64,000 nucleotides of DNA from Tolypothrix sp. PCC 7712 (lineage in GTDB: Bacteria; Cyanobacteriota; Cyanobacteriia; Cyanobacteriales; Nostocaceae): assembly GCF_025860405.1 (NCBI RefSeq), contig NZ_CP063785.1, positions 1,426,001 through 1,490,000 of the forward strand, read 5' to 3'. The position numbers and the translations under genes were made by a program. Positions within the stretch are counted from its first letter, which is position 1. Every line of letters begins with the position of its first letter. Positions 18,108-25,717 of this stretch are shown here, piece by piece. The notes beneath the pieces were generated by a model. The model was not told the origin of the DNA. It saw only the letters and a program-made list of their open reading frames with translations, and made no database searches.

Positions 18108-18542
18108 ATTTGGGTTTTGGGAGCCTAAGCTACCTGATAAGCTCCACATTGATATCTGGAGAATTGTAGCAAAAACTGGCAAAATTTTTATAAGCTCATA
18201 ATTTTGGCAAATGGATTCATCTATAGACATAGATAATTGAGCAATAATTTATTCAAAGGTAATACTTTTTTGATAAACTATTACTAATAGTAGATTTATT
18301 TATGCTAATTTATTGTAGTCATTTTGCTGAGTTATCATGGTTATTTTTTAGTATCGATACTATTACATTACTGAAAAAATAATTTTAGTTAATCTCTTTA
18401 AAATTATCACCATAACATTTATTTTTTAGTCTAAATTAGACAACTTATACGCTATTGCAACGTTTTCTGAAACATGATTTGAAACAACAGCCTGTCATAC
18501 TTAATATTGTTAAGAGATGACAAAAAATCTAGGGTAAATCAC
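18108..18542. promoter_or_regulatory. AT-rich intergenic leader of the fasciclin gene
   Basis: No gene was found in these 435 bp. A 13-bp palindrome GTCTAAATTAGAC lies at 18429-18441, about 100 bp upstream of the fasciclin start. It may be a promoter-proximal operator. Nothing else stands out. Confidence 0.3.
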
Positions 18543-18944
18543 ATGGCTGACATTGTAGATACCGCTGTTAAGGCTGGTTCTTTCAGTACTTTAGTTGCTG
18601 CTGTTAAGGCTGCTGGTCTGGTAGATACTCTCAAAGGTATTGGCCCATTCACCGTTTTTGCACCTACTGATGAAGCGTTTGCTAAACTTCCCGCAGGTAC
18701 AGTAGATGCATTACTTAAGGACATTCCCAAACTGAAAAAAATCTTGACTTATCATGTCGTTTCTGGCAAGGTGCTAGCGGCGGATGTGGTGAAGCTGAAA
18801 TCAGCTAAAACCGTTGAAGGGGAAGATGTGAAAATTGACGCTTCTAAAGGTGTCAAGATAAATAATGCCACAGTTACAACACCAGATGTTGCTGCTGATA
18901 ATGGTGTAATTCACATCATCGACACAGTTTTAATGCCTGCATAA
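18543..18944 (+). CDS. fasciclin (FAS1) domain protein
   Basis: Encodes 133 residues forming a single FAS1 domain: H1 box [17 protein letters not shown] and H2 region [11 protein letters not shown], then [12 protein letters not shown]. The start chosen is ATG 18543 with AGGG about ten bases upstream; an upstream TTG at 18507 only adds a basic tail. It lacks a recognisable signal peptide, like the short cyanobacterial FAS1 proteins that seem to be cytosolic or secreted by other means. FAS1 domains mediate adhesion and matrix interactions; the role here is unknown. A strong terminator follows about 105 bp downstream. Confidence 0.85.
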   Translation: MADIVDTAVKAGSFSTLVAAVKAAGLVDTLKGIGPFTVFAPTDEAFAKLPAGTVDALLKDIPKLKKILTYHVVSGKVLAADVVKLKSAKTVEGEDVKIDASKGVKINNATVTTPDVAADNGVIHIIDTVLMPA

Positions 18945-19049
18945 GTAATTGCTGAGATAGTAATTACTTTTAGTCGATACATCACAACCACCCAGATGTA
19001 TCAGACTTCTGATCAAAATCTGAATTAAACCAAAATTGACATGAGTCGC

Positions 19050-19085
19050 ACACAGATAAAATCTAAATTTATCTGTGTTTTTTTG
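19050..19085 (+). terminator. Rho-independent terminator after fasciclin gene
   Basis: ACACAGATAAA pairs perfectly with TTTATCTGTGT around a seven-base loop, followed by a run of seven T. It is well placed to end the fasciclin transcript. Confidence 0.75.
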
Positions 19086-19149
19086 TGAAATCAACAGACA
19101 AATTCTATTGCCATTCTCTATCCTCAAGTTCCTTTTGAGGCAGCAATAA

Positions 19150-19405
19150 AGTTGCTTCAATTTCTTGCCTAATCGTCCGTCAAGCTGAAGAAAGTGGAGT
19201 TTTGAATATCTTGTTGAATTCAGTTTATACCAAGGAGCCAGAAATCTCGGATAAGGAGTTACGTGCATCAGAACAAGGAATGGCAGCTTTGGTGCATCAC
19301 GGTAATGGGCGATCGCAACTTGAATCTAAATCAATCTTAGTCAACTAATGCTAGATTTTAACACCTTAACTATTATCCCACACAGAGGTGTTAATTTCCG
19401 CATCT
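19150..19405 (+). pseudogene. decayed gene fragments
   Basis: From about 19150 the + strand reads SCLIVRQAEESGVLNILL, then KEPEISDKELRASEQGMAAL and a stop at 19348, without a convincing start. At 19348 an ATG opens MLDFNTLT and stops after 19 codons. The same eight residues, in very similar DNA with the same AACTAATGCT context, begin the intact gene at 24605. The second fragment therefore looks like a truncated duplicate of that gene's 5' end. The first fragment is unrecognised. Confidence 0.35.
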
Positions 19406-19458
19406 AACTAAAGTACCTTAGTGCCGATCAACTAAAGCTATCAGGCGTTTAGACAACA

Positions 19459-19704
19459 ATGTATAAACCAATCCTAGAAAAAGATGGGACTAAATTTAAG
19501 GGTGGAATTACTCTACAGTGGTATGTGGCAGTACATTCTCACCCTTTAGATAAAAGAAGTTATTCTTACGCGATCGCTATCGATAACGTATTAGAGCGCA
19601 ACCCATCCCCCCTTGCCGACTTTGACTCATGCTTGTTTGGTTGTTATGAAACAGCCTATCAAGCACTGAATGCCGCAGTTGAGGAAGCAAATAAGATCGT
19701 GTAA
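19459..19704 (+). CDS. small conserved-looking hypothetical protein
   Basis: Encodes 81 residues of globular composition, with an even mix of strands and helices suggested by KFKGGITLQWYVAVHSHP, SYAIAIDNVLE and ETAYQALNAAVEEANKIV. It contains two cysteines (SCLFGC). No signal peptide or membrane segment. It lies upstream of the pentapeptide gene but is separated by 127 bp. Family not recognised. Confidence 0.5.
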   Translation: MYKPILEKDGTKFKGGITLQWYVAVHSHPLDKRSYSYAIAIDNVLERNPSPLADFDSCLFGCYETAYQALNAAVEEANKIV

Positions 19705-19831
19705 CTGTTTTTGCCACACAACCTAACAAGATGCGATCGCAAAGAGTAAACTGGTGCTGCCACAATGACAAATTGTAAGTTATAATAGAGATCTAAACAG
19801 CGACAACGCTACACGTTGCGAGGCAACCAAT

Positions 19832-20119
19832 ATGGATGCCAATGAAGTTTTAAGACGATATGCTGCCGGAGAACGAAATTTTAGACAAGCAGACTGGAGA
19901 GGAATAAATTTAGCTAAAGCAATTTTGAGTGGGGTAGATTTGACTGGGGCACACTTGAATAACGCAGACTTGAGCTACTCAGATTTAAGCAGTGCTAATC
20001 TCAACTGGGCTGGACTCAAAGGAGCCGATTTCAGTGGCGCTAACCTGAGGGGAGCAAAAATGCCTGATGGCAGAACACACAACGACCTCTTAGAGTCTGC
20101 CAATTTTTTCTCTAGCTAA
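19832..20119 (+). CDS. pentapeptide-repeat protein
   Basis: Encodes 95 residues. After a 20-residue helical start (ANEVLRRYAAGERNF) there are about nine A(D/N)LXX-type repeats: ADWRG, INLAK, VDLTG, AHLNN, ADLSY, SDLSS, ANLNW, ADFSG and ANLRG. They should fold as a short right-handed quadrilateral beta-helix. The N-terminal motif with a helical cap is common in cyanobacterial pentapeptide proteins. Specific function is unknown. It precedes the photoprotection genes but has its own spacing. Confidence 0.85.
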   Translation: MDANEVLRRYAAGERNFRQADWRGINLAKAILSGVDLTGAHLNNADLSYSDLSSANLNWAGLKGADFSGANLRGAKMPDGRTHNDLLESANFFSS

Positions 20120-20198
20120 GACTGGACAATAAATTTGCTATTGGTGAGCAGTACCGTTAATCTCAAGGTACTGCTCATCGCTAGATATTACAGATTAT

Positions 20199-20270
20199 TT
20201 TTCATATCGTAGTTAACCAAATCAACCAAGAAATGCAACAGCGCCAAGTCATGCTTGAGGATAAGGGATG
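20199..20270 (+). repeat. upstream element, copy A (before ApcA paralogue)
   Basis: These 72 bp align without gaps to 21028-21099 at roughly 70 percent identity. Shared blocks are AGTTAACCAAAT (20211), GAAAT, CAACAG-like, GTCATG (20248) and GGATG (20266), all at identical spacing. Copy A ends 78 bp before the ApcA-like gene. Stops occur in copy B, so it is not coding. A shared promoter or operator is the likely explanation. Confidence 0.6.
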
Positions 20271-20348
20271 TAATTCATTGCCGCTGTCTTCAATATGCGA
20301 TCGCCTAACGCATTTTCGACCTAATTTAAATTTTTCAGGAGTTTGTAA

Positions 20349-20834
20349 ATGAGTATTATTACCAAGATGATTCTAAATGCAGATGCAGAGGTTCGTTATC
20401 TCACTCCTGGAGAACTAGACCAGATTAATATCTTTGTTAAGAGCAGTCAGCGCCGTCTACAACTTGTGGAAGCTTTAACTCAAAGCCGCGCAACTATTGT
20501 TAAGCAAGCTGGAAAGGACATATTTCAGAGGTTTCCACGCCTTGTTGCTCCAGGTGGTAATGCTTACGGTGAAAATATGACTGCCACCTGCCTGCGGGAT
20601 ATGGATTACTACCTGCGGTTGATTACTTACAGTGTAGCGGCTGGAGATACTACGCCAATTCAAGAAATCGGGATTGTTGGTGTGCGGCAAATGTACAGAT
20701 CTCTCGGCACCCCAATTGATGCGGTTGCTGAAAGTGTCCGTGCTATGAAGAACATCACTACCTCAATGTTGTCTGGAGAAGATGCAAGCGAAGTTGGCAC
20801 TTACTTCGACTACCTAATTACTAATCTCCAATAG
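20349..20834 (+). CDS. allophycocyanin alpha-subunit paralogue
   Basis: Encodes 161 residues, the standard allophycocyanin length. The family core is clear: [32 protein letters not shown] with chromophore-attachment Cys81, [42 protein letters not shown] and [13 protein letters not shown] end. It diverges from core ApcA in the segment [20 protein letters not shown] and elsewhere, so it is a paralogue rather than the apcABC copy; no apcB or apcC adjoins it. It could replace ApcA in specialised core cylinders. AGGAG precedes the ATG. It lies two genes upstream of OCP and is followed by a strong terminator. Confidence 0.9.
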   Translation: MSIITKMILNADAEVRYLTPGELDQINIFVKSSQRRLQLVEALTQSRATIVKQAGKDIFQRFPRLVAPGGNAYGENMTATCLRDMDYYLRLITYSVAAGDTTPIQEIGIVGVRQMYRSLGTPIDAVAESVRAMKNITTSMLSGEDASEVGTYFDYLITNLQ

Positions 20835-20879
20835 GCAGGCAATAACAATCACCTGGAGAGAGATCAGCCTTACTGCCTT

Positions 20880-20917
20880 AAAAAGGGGGCTAAGATTCTT
20901 TTAAATTCCCCCTTTTT
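20880..20917 (+). terminator. Rho-independent terminator of the ApcA-like gene
   Basis: AAAAAGGGGG pairs with CCCCCTTTTT over an 18-base loop, 46 bp after the stop codon. It separates this gene from the response-regulator/OCP pair, so the second copy of the upstream element probably drives a separate transcript. Confidence 0.75.
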
Positions 20918-21027
20918 GAGGAGAGCCGCTGCGTTGTGTAGAAACCCCCGCAACTTAGTGGTGTAGATAATGGCGGCTCTAAAAATAAAAGAATCTGGAA
21001 ATAATTCATTTCTAAAACTTTTTTTAC

Positions 21028-21099
21028 TTTTCATGTTGAAGTTAACCAAATAACCCTCGAAATCAAACAGCAGCTTGTCATGGTGTAAGAGAAAGGATG
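21028..21099 (+). repeat. upstream element, copy B (before response regulator)
   Basis: Gap-free counterpart of 20199-20270, with AGTTAACCAAAT at 21040, GTCATG at 21077 and GGATG at 21095. It ends 91 bp before the response-regulator start, close to the distance seen for copy A. Co-regulation of the two transcripts is inferred. Confidence 0.6.
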
Positions 21100-21190
21100 C
21101 TATATATTTTCTCTCTAACAGTTCACTCCTTTAGGGAATTAATGAGGGTTTGTAGCACTCGTTGTATATGAAATCTCAATTGGAGTAACT

Positions 21191-21709
21191 ATGTATCCAA
21201 GTAATAGATTTCTTAATAATAATCTTTCAGTCCTCCAAGGGCTACAAGTACTCATCGTAGACGATAATGTCGATTTCTGCGATTTGATGATGCTCCTGCT
21301 GCAACTCTATGGTGTTGAGGTAAAACAAGCGTTTTCAGTCCCGCAAGCTCTGGAGATATTTGAGCAATGGCAACCTTATATAGTCATGAGTGACATTGGA
21401 TTGCCGAAGGAAGATGGCTATTCCCTGATTCAAAAAATGAAAAGCAAAGCGAAAGAGTTAGGGCAAGTGGTGTTAGGGATTGCTGTGACAGGCTACGCCG
21501 ATGAAAAGATGCGTCAACGTGCTTTGTCTGCTGGGTTTGACCTATGCTTTACCAAACCCCTAGATATTGATGAGTTTGTGGTTATGCTTGCCTGTTTAGC
21601 TATTTGCCAACAGTCTTCAGGTGCGATCGCCCAACGAATTTTGGGTCATGTTCTTAGACATAGTGATTTAAGTCTTGAACAGCAGTTAGAACCATCAGTT
21701 TCAAGTTAG
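21191..21709 (+). CDS. single-receiver response regulator
   Basis: Encodes 172 residues. A receiver domain covers about 17-140: acidic pair DD (24-25), phosphoacceptor Asp68 in VMSDIGLPKEDG, Thr100 in AVTGYAD and Lys122 in CFTKPLD. There is no output domain; the C-terminal 35 residues are a hydrophilic tail. GGAG lies six bases before the ATG. OCP starts 59 bp after its stop with no terminator between, so the two are probably co-transcribed. It may relay a light or stress signal to the photoprotection genes (inference); no histidine kinase lies nearby. Confidence 0.85.
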   Translation: MYPSNRFLNNNLSVLQGLQVLIVDDNVDFCDLMMLLLQLYGVEVKQAFSVPQALEIFEQWQPYIVMSDIGLPKEDGYSLIQKMKSKAKELGQVVLGIAVTGYADEKMRQRALSAGFDLCFTKPLDIDEFVVMLACLAICQQSSGAIAQRILGHVLRHSDLSLEQQLEPSVSS

Positions 21710-21767
21710 CATCACCATTTTAGAAACACTATCAATTAATGTAATTTCGTTAAGGAGATTTTGAAAA

Positions 21768-22727
21768 ATGCCGTTTACTATCAAGTCTGCACGCTCCATT
21801 TTTCCTGAAACTCAAGTTGCTAATGCAATTCCAGCTACGGTTGAATCATGCAACCAACTCAGTGCTGAGGATCAGTTGGCTTTACTTTGGTTTGTCTATA
21901 CTGAAATGGGAGTTACAATCACTCCTGCTGCTATGGGAGCAGCCAATATGGTCTTTGCAGAAAAAACCCTGACTCAAATTAAGCAGATGCCTGCAATAGA
22001 ACAAACGCAAGTTATGTGCGATCTAGTTAATCATAGTGATACTCCCATCTGCCGTACATATTCATCTTTCGGCACGAATGTTAAGTTGGGCTTCTGGTAT
22101 CAGTTAGGCGAATGGATGAAACAAGGAATCGTTGCTCCCATTCCAGAAAATTATGAACTATCTGCACAGGCATCTGATGTTCTCCAAGCTATCCGTCAAC
22201 TTGAAGGGGGTCAACAACTCACCGTATTACAAAATATTGTTGTCAATATGGGGTATGCCCCAACGGTTAGCACCCAAAAAGTCAAAGAACCTGTGGTTCC
22301 ACCTAAAGATATCGCACCCAGAGCTAAGGTCAGCATTGAGGGCATCACCAACTTGACAGTCCTAAGCTATGTGGAGAATATGAACGCCTTTGACTTCCAA
22401 GAGGCTGTAGCTTTATTTGCTGAAGATGGTGCCCTGCAACCCCCTTTCCAAGAACCGATTGTGGGTAGGGAGAACATCCTCGCCTATATGCGCGAAGAAT
22501 GCTACGGACTCAAGCTCATACCAGAGCGAGGGGTATCTGAACCAGCAGAAGGAGAATTCACCCAAATTCAAGTGACGGGTAAGGTGCAAACTCCCTGGTT
22601 TGGTGACAGTGTTGGCATAAATCTAGCATGGCGGTTCTTGCTCAATCCGCAAGGCAAGATTTTCTTTGTGGCAATTGATGTGGTGGCATCTCCCCAGGAA
22701 CTACTTAACATGGGCTTTAGCCAGTAG
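21768..22727 (+). CDS. ocp: orange carotenoid protein (variant)
   Basis: Encodes 319 residues and aligns along its whole length with Synechocystis OCP. The helical N-terminal domain (to about 165), linker with EPVVPPKD, and NTF2-like C-terminal domain are all present. Carotenoid-contact residues Y44, W110, Y201 and W288 and the salt-bridge partner E244 are conserved. R155, needed in Synechocystis for phycobilisome binding, is Gln here, and R27/F28 are Ser/Cys. OCP is a blue-light-activated quencher of phycobilisome energy. The changes and the absence of an frp gene in the window point to a paralogue class other than canonical OCP1. AAGGAG precedes the ATG. Confidence 0.9.
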   Translation: MPFTIKSARSIFPETQVANAIPATVESCNQLSAEDQLALLWFVYTEMGVTITPAAMGAANMVFAEKTLTQIKQMPAIEQTQVMCDLVNHSDTPICRTYSSFGTNVKLGFWYQLGEWMKQGIVAPIPENYELSAQASDVLQAIRQLEGGQQLTVLQNIVVNMGYAPTVSTQKVKEPVVPPKDIAPRAKVSIEGITNLTVLSYVENMNAFDFQEAVALFAEDGALQPPFQEPIVGRENILAYMREECYGLKLIPERGVSEPAEGEFTQIQVTGKVQTPWFGDSVGINLAWRFLLNPQGKIFFVAIDVVASPQELLNMGFSQ

Positions 22728-22842
22728 AGCAAGTTTGGGGTAAACAGTGTCTGGGTGGGTCTAGAGGAGTACAGTTGGTCAATATTCTATTAAAAAGGGG
22801 CTATTGGTAGTGAGCAACCCATTTGCAGCAGCATAACCCTCT

Positions 22843-22874
22843 AAACCCTTGAAACACGGGGTTTCTTTGTTTTT
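22843..22874 (+). terminator. terminator after OCP
   Basis: AAACCC pairs with GGGTTT (22843-22848 with 22859-22864) over a ten-base loop, followed by CTTTGTTTTT. It lies about 115 bp after the OCP stop. Confidence 0.6.
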
Positions 22875-23020
22875 ATCAAGCTCAATTATTAGCAATACTA
22901 TTCGTTGAACCTTGGGTGCAATATGTTAATTAAAAAGATAGTAATAATATCATAAGTATTTCAATTTTGTAAATAATTTGTTATAATAATTACATAGAAC
23001 TTAAATACGAGGTCACGCCC

Positions 23021-23473
23021 ATGCGCTACACCGATAAAAAAGGGAAGACCCTCAACCTTAATGATTGTATGACTGCTGACAGCTTCTTGATGGAAACGGA
23101 GGTTTACATCTGCGAGCCATTAGAAATGCATTTCAATAAACAAGGAGATTTAAAAGCAGGAAAGAAACCAAACAAAGCGATCAGCTATGCTGGGCGGAAC
23201 GCCATCGCACATCTTGCTAGTGATGGCAGTGAACTGATCCCCGCTGAAGTTCAAGCGCGTACACACAGACAAGGCAGTCAATTACTGAATTTACCCCTCG
23301 CAACTGGCTATACAGTAGATGATGAGGGAATGCTCAATAACTATACAATTCAGCCTGCTATGTCCTTGGCAGAGTATCCCTCAACCAAACAGCAACAGCG
23401 CTACATCTTTCAGGGGGCAGTAGCTATCGTGTTTGTTGCTCTGACGCTGCTAACTGCATTCGCTGTCAGCTAG
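23021..23473 (+). CDS. Psb34-like (ssl1498 family) protein with extra N-terminal domain
   Basis: Encodes 150 residues. The last 58 residues match the ssl1498/Psb34 light-harvesting-like family: GYTVDDEGMLNNYTIQP, then EYPSTKQQQRY and a single membrane helix FQGAVAIVFVALTLLTAFAV. Psb34 is a small thylakoid protein linked to photosystem II assembly and competing with HLIPs. The first 90 residues (MRYTDKKGKTLNLNDCMTAD, SYAGRNAIAHLASDG) are an extra soluble domain; its opening itself resembles the family's N-terminus. A TATAAT at 22982 and GAGG nine bases before the ATG are visible. It follows OCP but has its own promoter. Confidence 0.7.
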   Translation: MRYTDKKGKTLNLNDCMTADSFLMETEVYICEPLEMHFNKQGDLKAGKKPNKAISYAGRNAIAHLASDGSELIPAEVQARTHRQGSQLLNLPLATGYTVDDEGMLNNYTIQPAMSLAEYPSTKQQQRYIFQGAVAIVFVALTLLTAFAVS

Positions 23474-23485
23474 GTTTAACAATAG

Positions 23486-23595
23486 CTAGTAGTTCATGTC
23501 ATTAATTTTGATGAGCTACAATATCCCGGACTTCTCCGAGAAGCCTGGGATCTGATCACCATTAACAACTCAGAACTCATGGGATGAACTACTAG
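23486..23595. repeat. 110-bp MITE-like inverted-repeat element
   Basis: CTAGTAGTTCAT (23486-23497) is repeated exactly inverted at 23584-23595. Inside lies a strong hairpin, 23523-23551, pairing ATCCCGG/CTTCT with AGAAG/CC/GGGAT. The element lies between two genes and could also terminate the Psb34-like transcript. No coding potential. Confidence 0.5.
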
Positions 23596-23690
23596 TTAAA
23601 GTTGTTGCCCAAAAATCGGATGCGAATATCGGGCGATAATACAGCATGGTTCTGAGCGTTTTTTCTGAGTTATGTTAACAAAAAAATGTG

Positions 23691-24134
23691 ATGAATATAG
23701 ATTTTTCCAAGAAAATTACTAGCTTATCTTTATTACTACTTTGTGTTGCTTACGCTTTCTTGGGTTGGTATCTATCTGCTTATCATATTATTTGGCTTGT
23801 AGGAAGTTTTATAGCAACTGTGGCTTTCTTTGGCGGACGGAAAAATAGTTCTTTGTTTGAGCGTTCGTTGAGTTTTTTTCCTCCAGGCTTGTTGGGAATT
23901 TTTATTATCTCTTTAATTGTGAGTTTAATACTATTTGCTTTAGCAGTAAATAGCCCTATTTTAGGAATTCTCATTGTCACCCCGCTAGCAACTACTGTTT
24001 TAGCAGAATTAGAAATGCGGCTTACTGGTTTAAACAGACTAAATGCATTAGTAATTTTAATATTGATAGCTGGGTTTGGTTTAGTAGTGGGCGAAATGAT
24101 AGATGTCTTGCTTGTGCCAAGTACCAGGTACTAA
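23691..24134 (+). CDS. small multispanning membrane protein
   Basis: Encodes 147 residues from ATG 23691. Four hydrophobic segments are visible: ITSLSLLLLCVAYAFLGWYL, IIWLVGSFIATVAFFGG, GLLGIFIISLIVSLILFALAV-like, and LNALVILILIAGFGLVVGEM. Charged linkers are short. No catalytic or transport motif is seen. Its position in a run of small membrane genes after OCP suggests a thylakoid or plasma membrane stress role, but this is guesswork. Family not recognised. Confidence 0.6.
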   Translation: MNIDFSKKITSLSLLLLCVAYAFLGWYLSAYHIIWLVGSFIATVAFFGGRKNSSLFERSLSFFPPGLLGIFIISLIVSLILFALAVNSPILGILIVTPLATTVLAELEMRLTGLNRLNALVILILIAGFGLVVGEMIDVLLVPSTRY

Positions 24135-24301
24135 GTTATAGATGTTGTTTCACCACAAAAGTCTAAGACTGATTAAAAACTAATTTAAATAATAGCTTTT
24201 AAAATTAAATTTTGTTGGTTTATATGATAATTATAAATACTTATTATTCCTCATAAAATTACAATCATAAAATCACAAATAAATAATAAAGAAGATAAAA
24301 A

Positions 24302-24580
24302 ATGCTAGTTTCATCCACTAATTCGAGTCGATTACTGACTCTTAATCTAACTGATAACAGCCAAAAAAATACAACTACATATACCTGGAACTCTTTATGG
24401 AGTCACCATAGTTGCCCTTGCTGTTCATATTGTTTACTCCGTCATATAAATAAGGGTGGTATTTACTGGCGTTGTAGCCATTGTTATCAAGAAATGCCAG
24501 TTTGGGACATATCTAATTGCAGAACTAGCTACTCTAGCTTCCTGCCTCTACAAGATTTTCAAGCCAAACATCCATATTAA
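24302..24580 (+). CDS. small zinc-ribbon-like protein
   Basis: Encodes 92 residues. SCPCCSYCLL followed after about 14 residues by CSHC gives CxxC...CxxC pairs, a likely zinc ribbon. The remainder is polar and probably unstructured (first 30 residues rich in Ser, Thr and Asn). The gene is preceded by a very AT-rich leader and followed after 24 bp by another membrane-protein gene, suggesting co-transcription. Specific family not recognised. Confidence 0.6.
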   Translation: MLVSSTNSSRLLTLNLTDNSQKNTTTYTWNSLWSHHSCPCCSYCLLRHINKGGIYWRCSHCYQEMPVWDISNCRTSYSSFLPLQDFQAKHPY

Positions 24581-24604
24581 ACGAACAACTTAGCCAGAAA
24601 ACTA

Positions 24605-24949
24605 ATGCTCGACTTTAACACGTTAACTGAATTCTCAAGCACTTACTGCATTGGCATTTGTGCTTTTCTAATTCCAGCCAACCTACTTGCTACTTCATTG
24701 ACAATAACTTTTACACTATTGCATCGTCCGTCTGTTCAGGTCTGGCAAGCTGCTGGAATTGCCAGTATCTTTGCTCTACTCATGATACTGCATGTAATTG
24801 CTTGGTTCATGATTGGAGTAGTTATGGCTCCTACATACATTTTGTTGGGCTTGGCAAGCATCTGTTTATTAGCAAATTTAGGGGCAATTCTTAGACATAG
24901 ACGCTTTGTGAGAACTTATAATGACAATACAGTTTATATCTGTATTTAG
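24605..24949 (+). CDS. small membrane protein
   Basis: Encodes 114 residues with three likely membrane helices: YCIGICAFLIPANLLATSLT, WQAAGIASIFALLMILHVIAWF and YILLGLASICLLANLGAIL. A basic tail RHRRFVRTY follows. Function not recognised. The first eight codons and their leader recur at 19348 in a truncated frame, pointing to a past duplication of this gene's 5' end. It is probably in one transcript with the zinc-ribbon gene. Confidence 0.6.
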   Translation: MLDFNTLTEFSSTYCIGICAFLIPANLLATSLTITFTLLHRPSVQVWQAAGIASIFALLMILHVIAWFMIGVVMAPTYILLGLASICLLANLGAILRHRRFVRTYNDNTVYICI

Positions 24950-24970
24950 CTCGCCTGGATTAGTGATAAG

Positions 24971-25395
24971 TTAAGGAAAAGCAGGATTTGTCAAGAGGAG
25001 GAGAAAAGGTGATAAATCAAGTTGTTGAGGCTTCTTCGGTATAGTCTTAACAATATCAAGACACTTATTTTCAGGAGCCGTAAAAAACCAAACTCGGTCA
25101 GTTGCCTTACCCTTGGAATATGCGTGATTAAAGTGATACAGACCCCTAAATACCATCTTCAGAGAAATTCGCTCAAATGGGAGAAATAACTCATCTGCGA
25201 TCACATCCGCGAGGTCAATTAAAACTGTGTAGAACAACCAATTTGCCCAAACTTGAAGTTGGATACCATTAATTGAACCAATCCACAGATAACTTCATCC
25301 CAACAAGCATTTGGCAGTGTTAAATGCCTCCTCAATTCGCCACCATCGTGCATAAAGAAAGGTCGGCAACAACATATGGTGGAAGAACTTGAGGG
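24971..25395 (-). pseudogene. IS4-type transposase, C-terminal remnant
   Basis: Reading down from 25395 gives YARWWRIEEAFNTAKCLLG, an in-frame TGA, then SYLWIGSINGIQLQVWANWL, LIDLADVIADELFLPF and MVFRGLYHFNHAYSKG, the familiar C-terminal third of an IS4-family cyanobacterial transposase. The N-terminal two thirds and both element ends are missing. The internal stop confirms it is inactive. Confidence 0.8.
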
Positions 25396-25460
25396 TCTAA
25401 AACTGAGGTGATGTAGCTATACCAGGTTTAGCCTTGCTTGACTTCGATGAGACGTGTAAC

Positions 25461-25625
25461 TTAAGGGATAAAGTGGCCGGAATTAAAGGATAAAGTGGCC
25501 GCCCTAAAAACCTGCAATACTTATTTTTGCGTCGCCCTACTTTCGCCATACTTTACAAGCGATCGCACTCAATTCTCGCAAATACCCTTCTGTCATAGGT
25601 TCTGTTCTGCGGCCACTTAGGACTT
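25461..25625. repeat. GGATAAAGTGGCCG repeats, probable IS end remnants
   Basis: GGATAAAGTGGCCG occurs twice in tandem with a short spacer (25467-25502), and GCGGCCACTTAG appears inverted at about 25611-25622. Multiple short repeats in this arrangement are typical of the ends of IS21-like elements. Between them the minus strand reads MTEGYLRELSAIACKVWRK and a stop, possibly a gene tail. Assignment to an IS family is uncertain. Confidence 0.35.
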
Positions 25626-25653
25626 CCAAAAAATAAATTATGCCAAAAGCAAT

Positions 25654-25666
25654 AATGATAATCACT
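25654..25666. promoter_or_regulatory. Fur-box-like half palindrome
   Basis: AATGATAATCACT matches 12 of 13 bases of the centre of the Fur consensus (AATGATAATCATT). It lies just before a decayed ISAzo13 transposase and 1.44 kb from a perfect copy at 27104. It may be relic DNA of a displaced iron-regulated gene. Confidence 0.3.
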
Positions 25667-25717
25667 CCCCTTTTGTAGTAATTTGAATAGTGACTGGGTT
25701 TTTGAGTGTGACAAACA

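Noticed and set aside
19577..19771. 64-residue minus frame over the small gene at 19459
   Set aside because: Shadow of a better + strand gene; composition is not protein-like.
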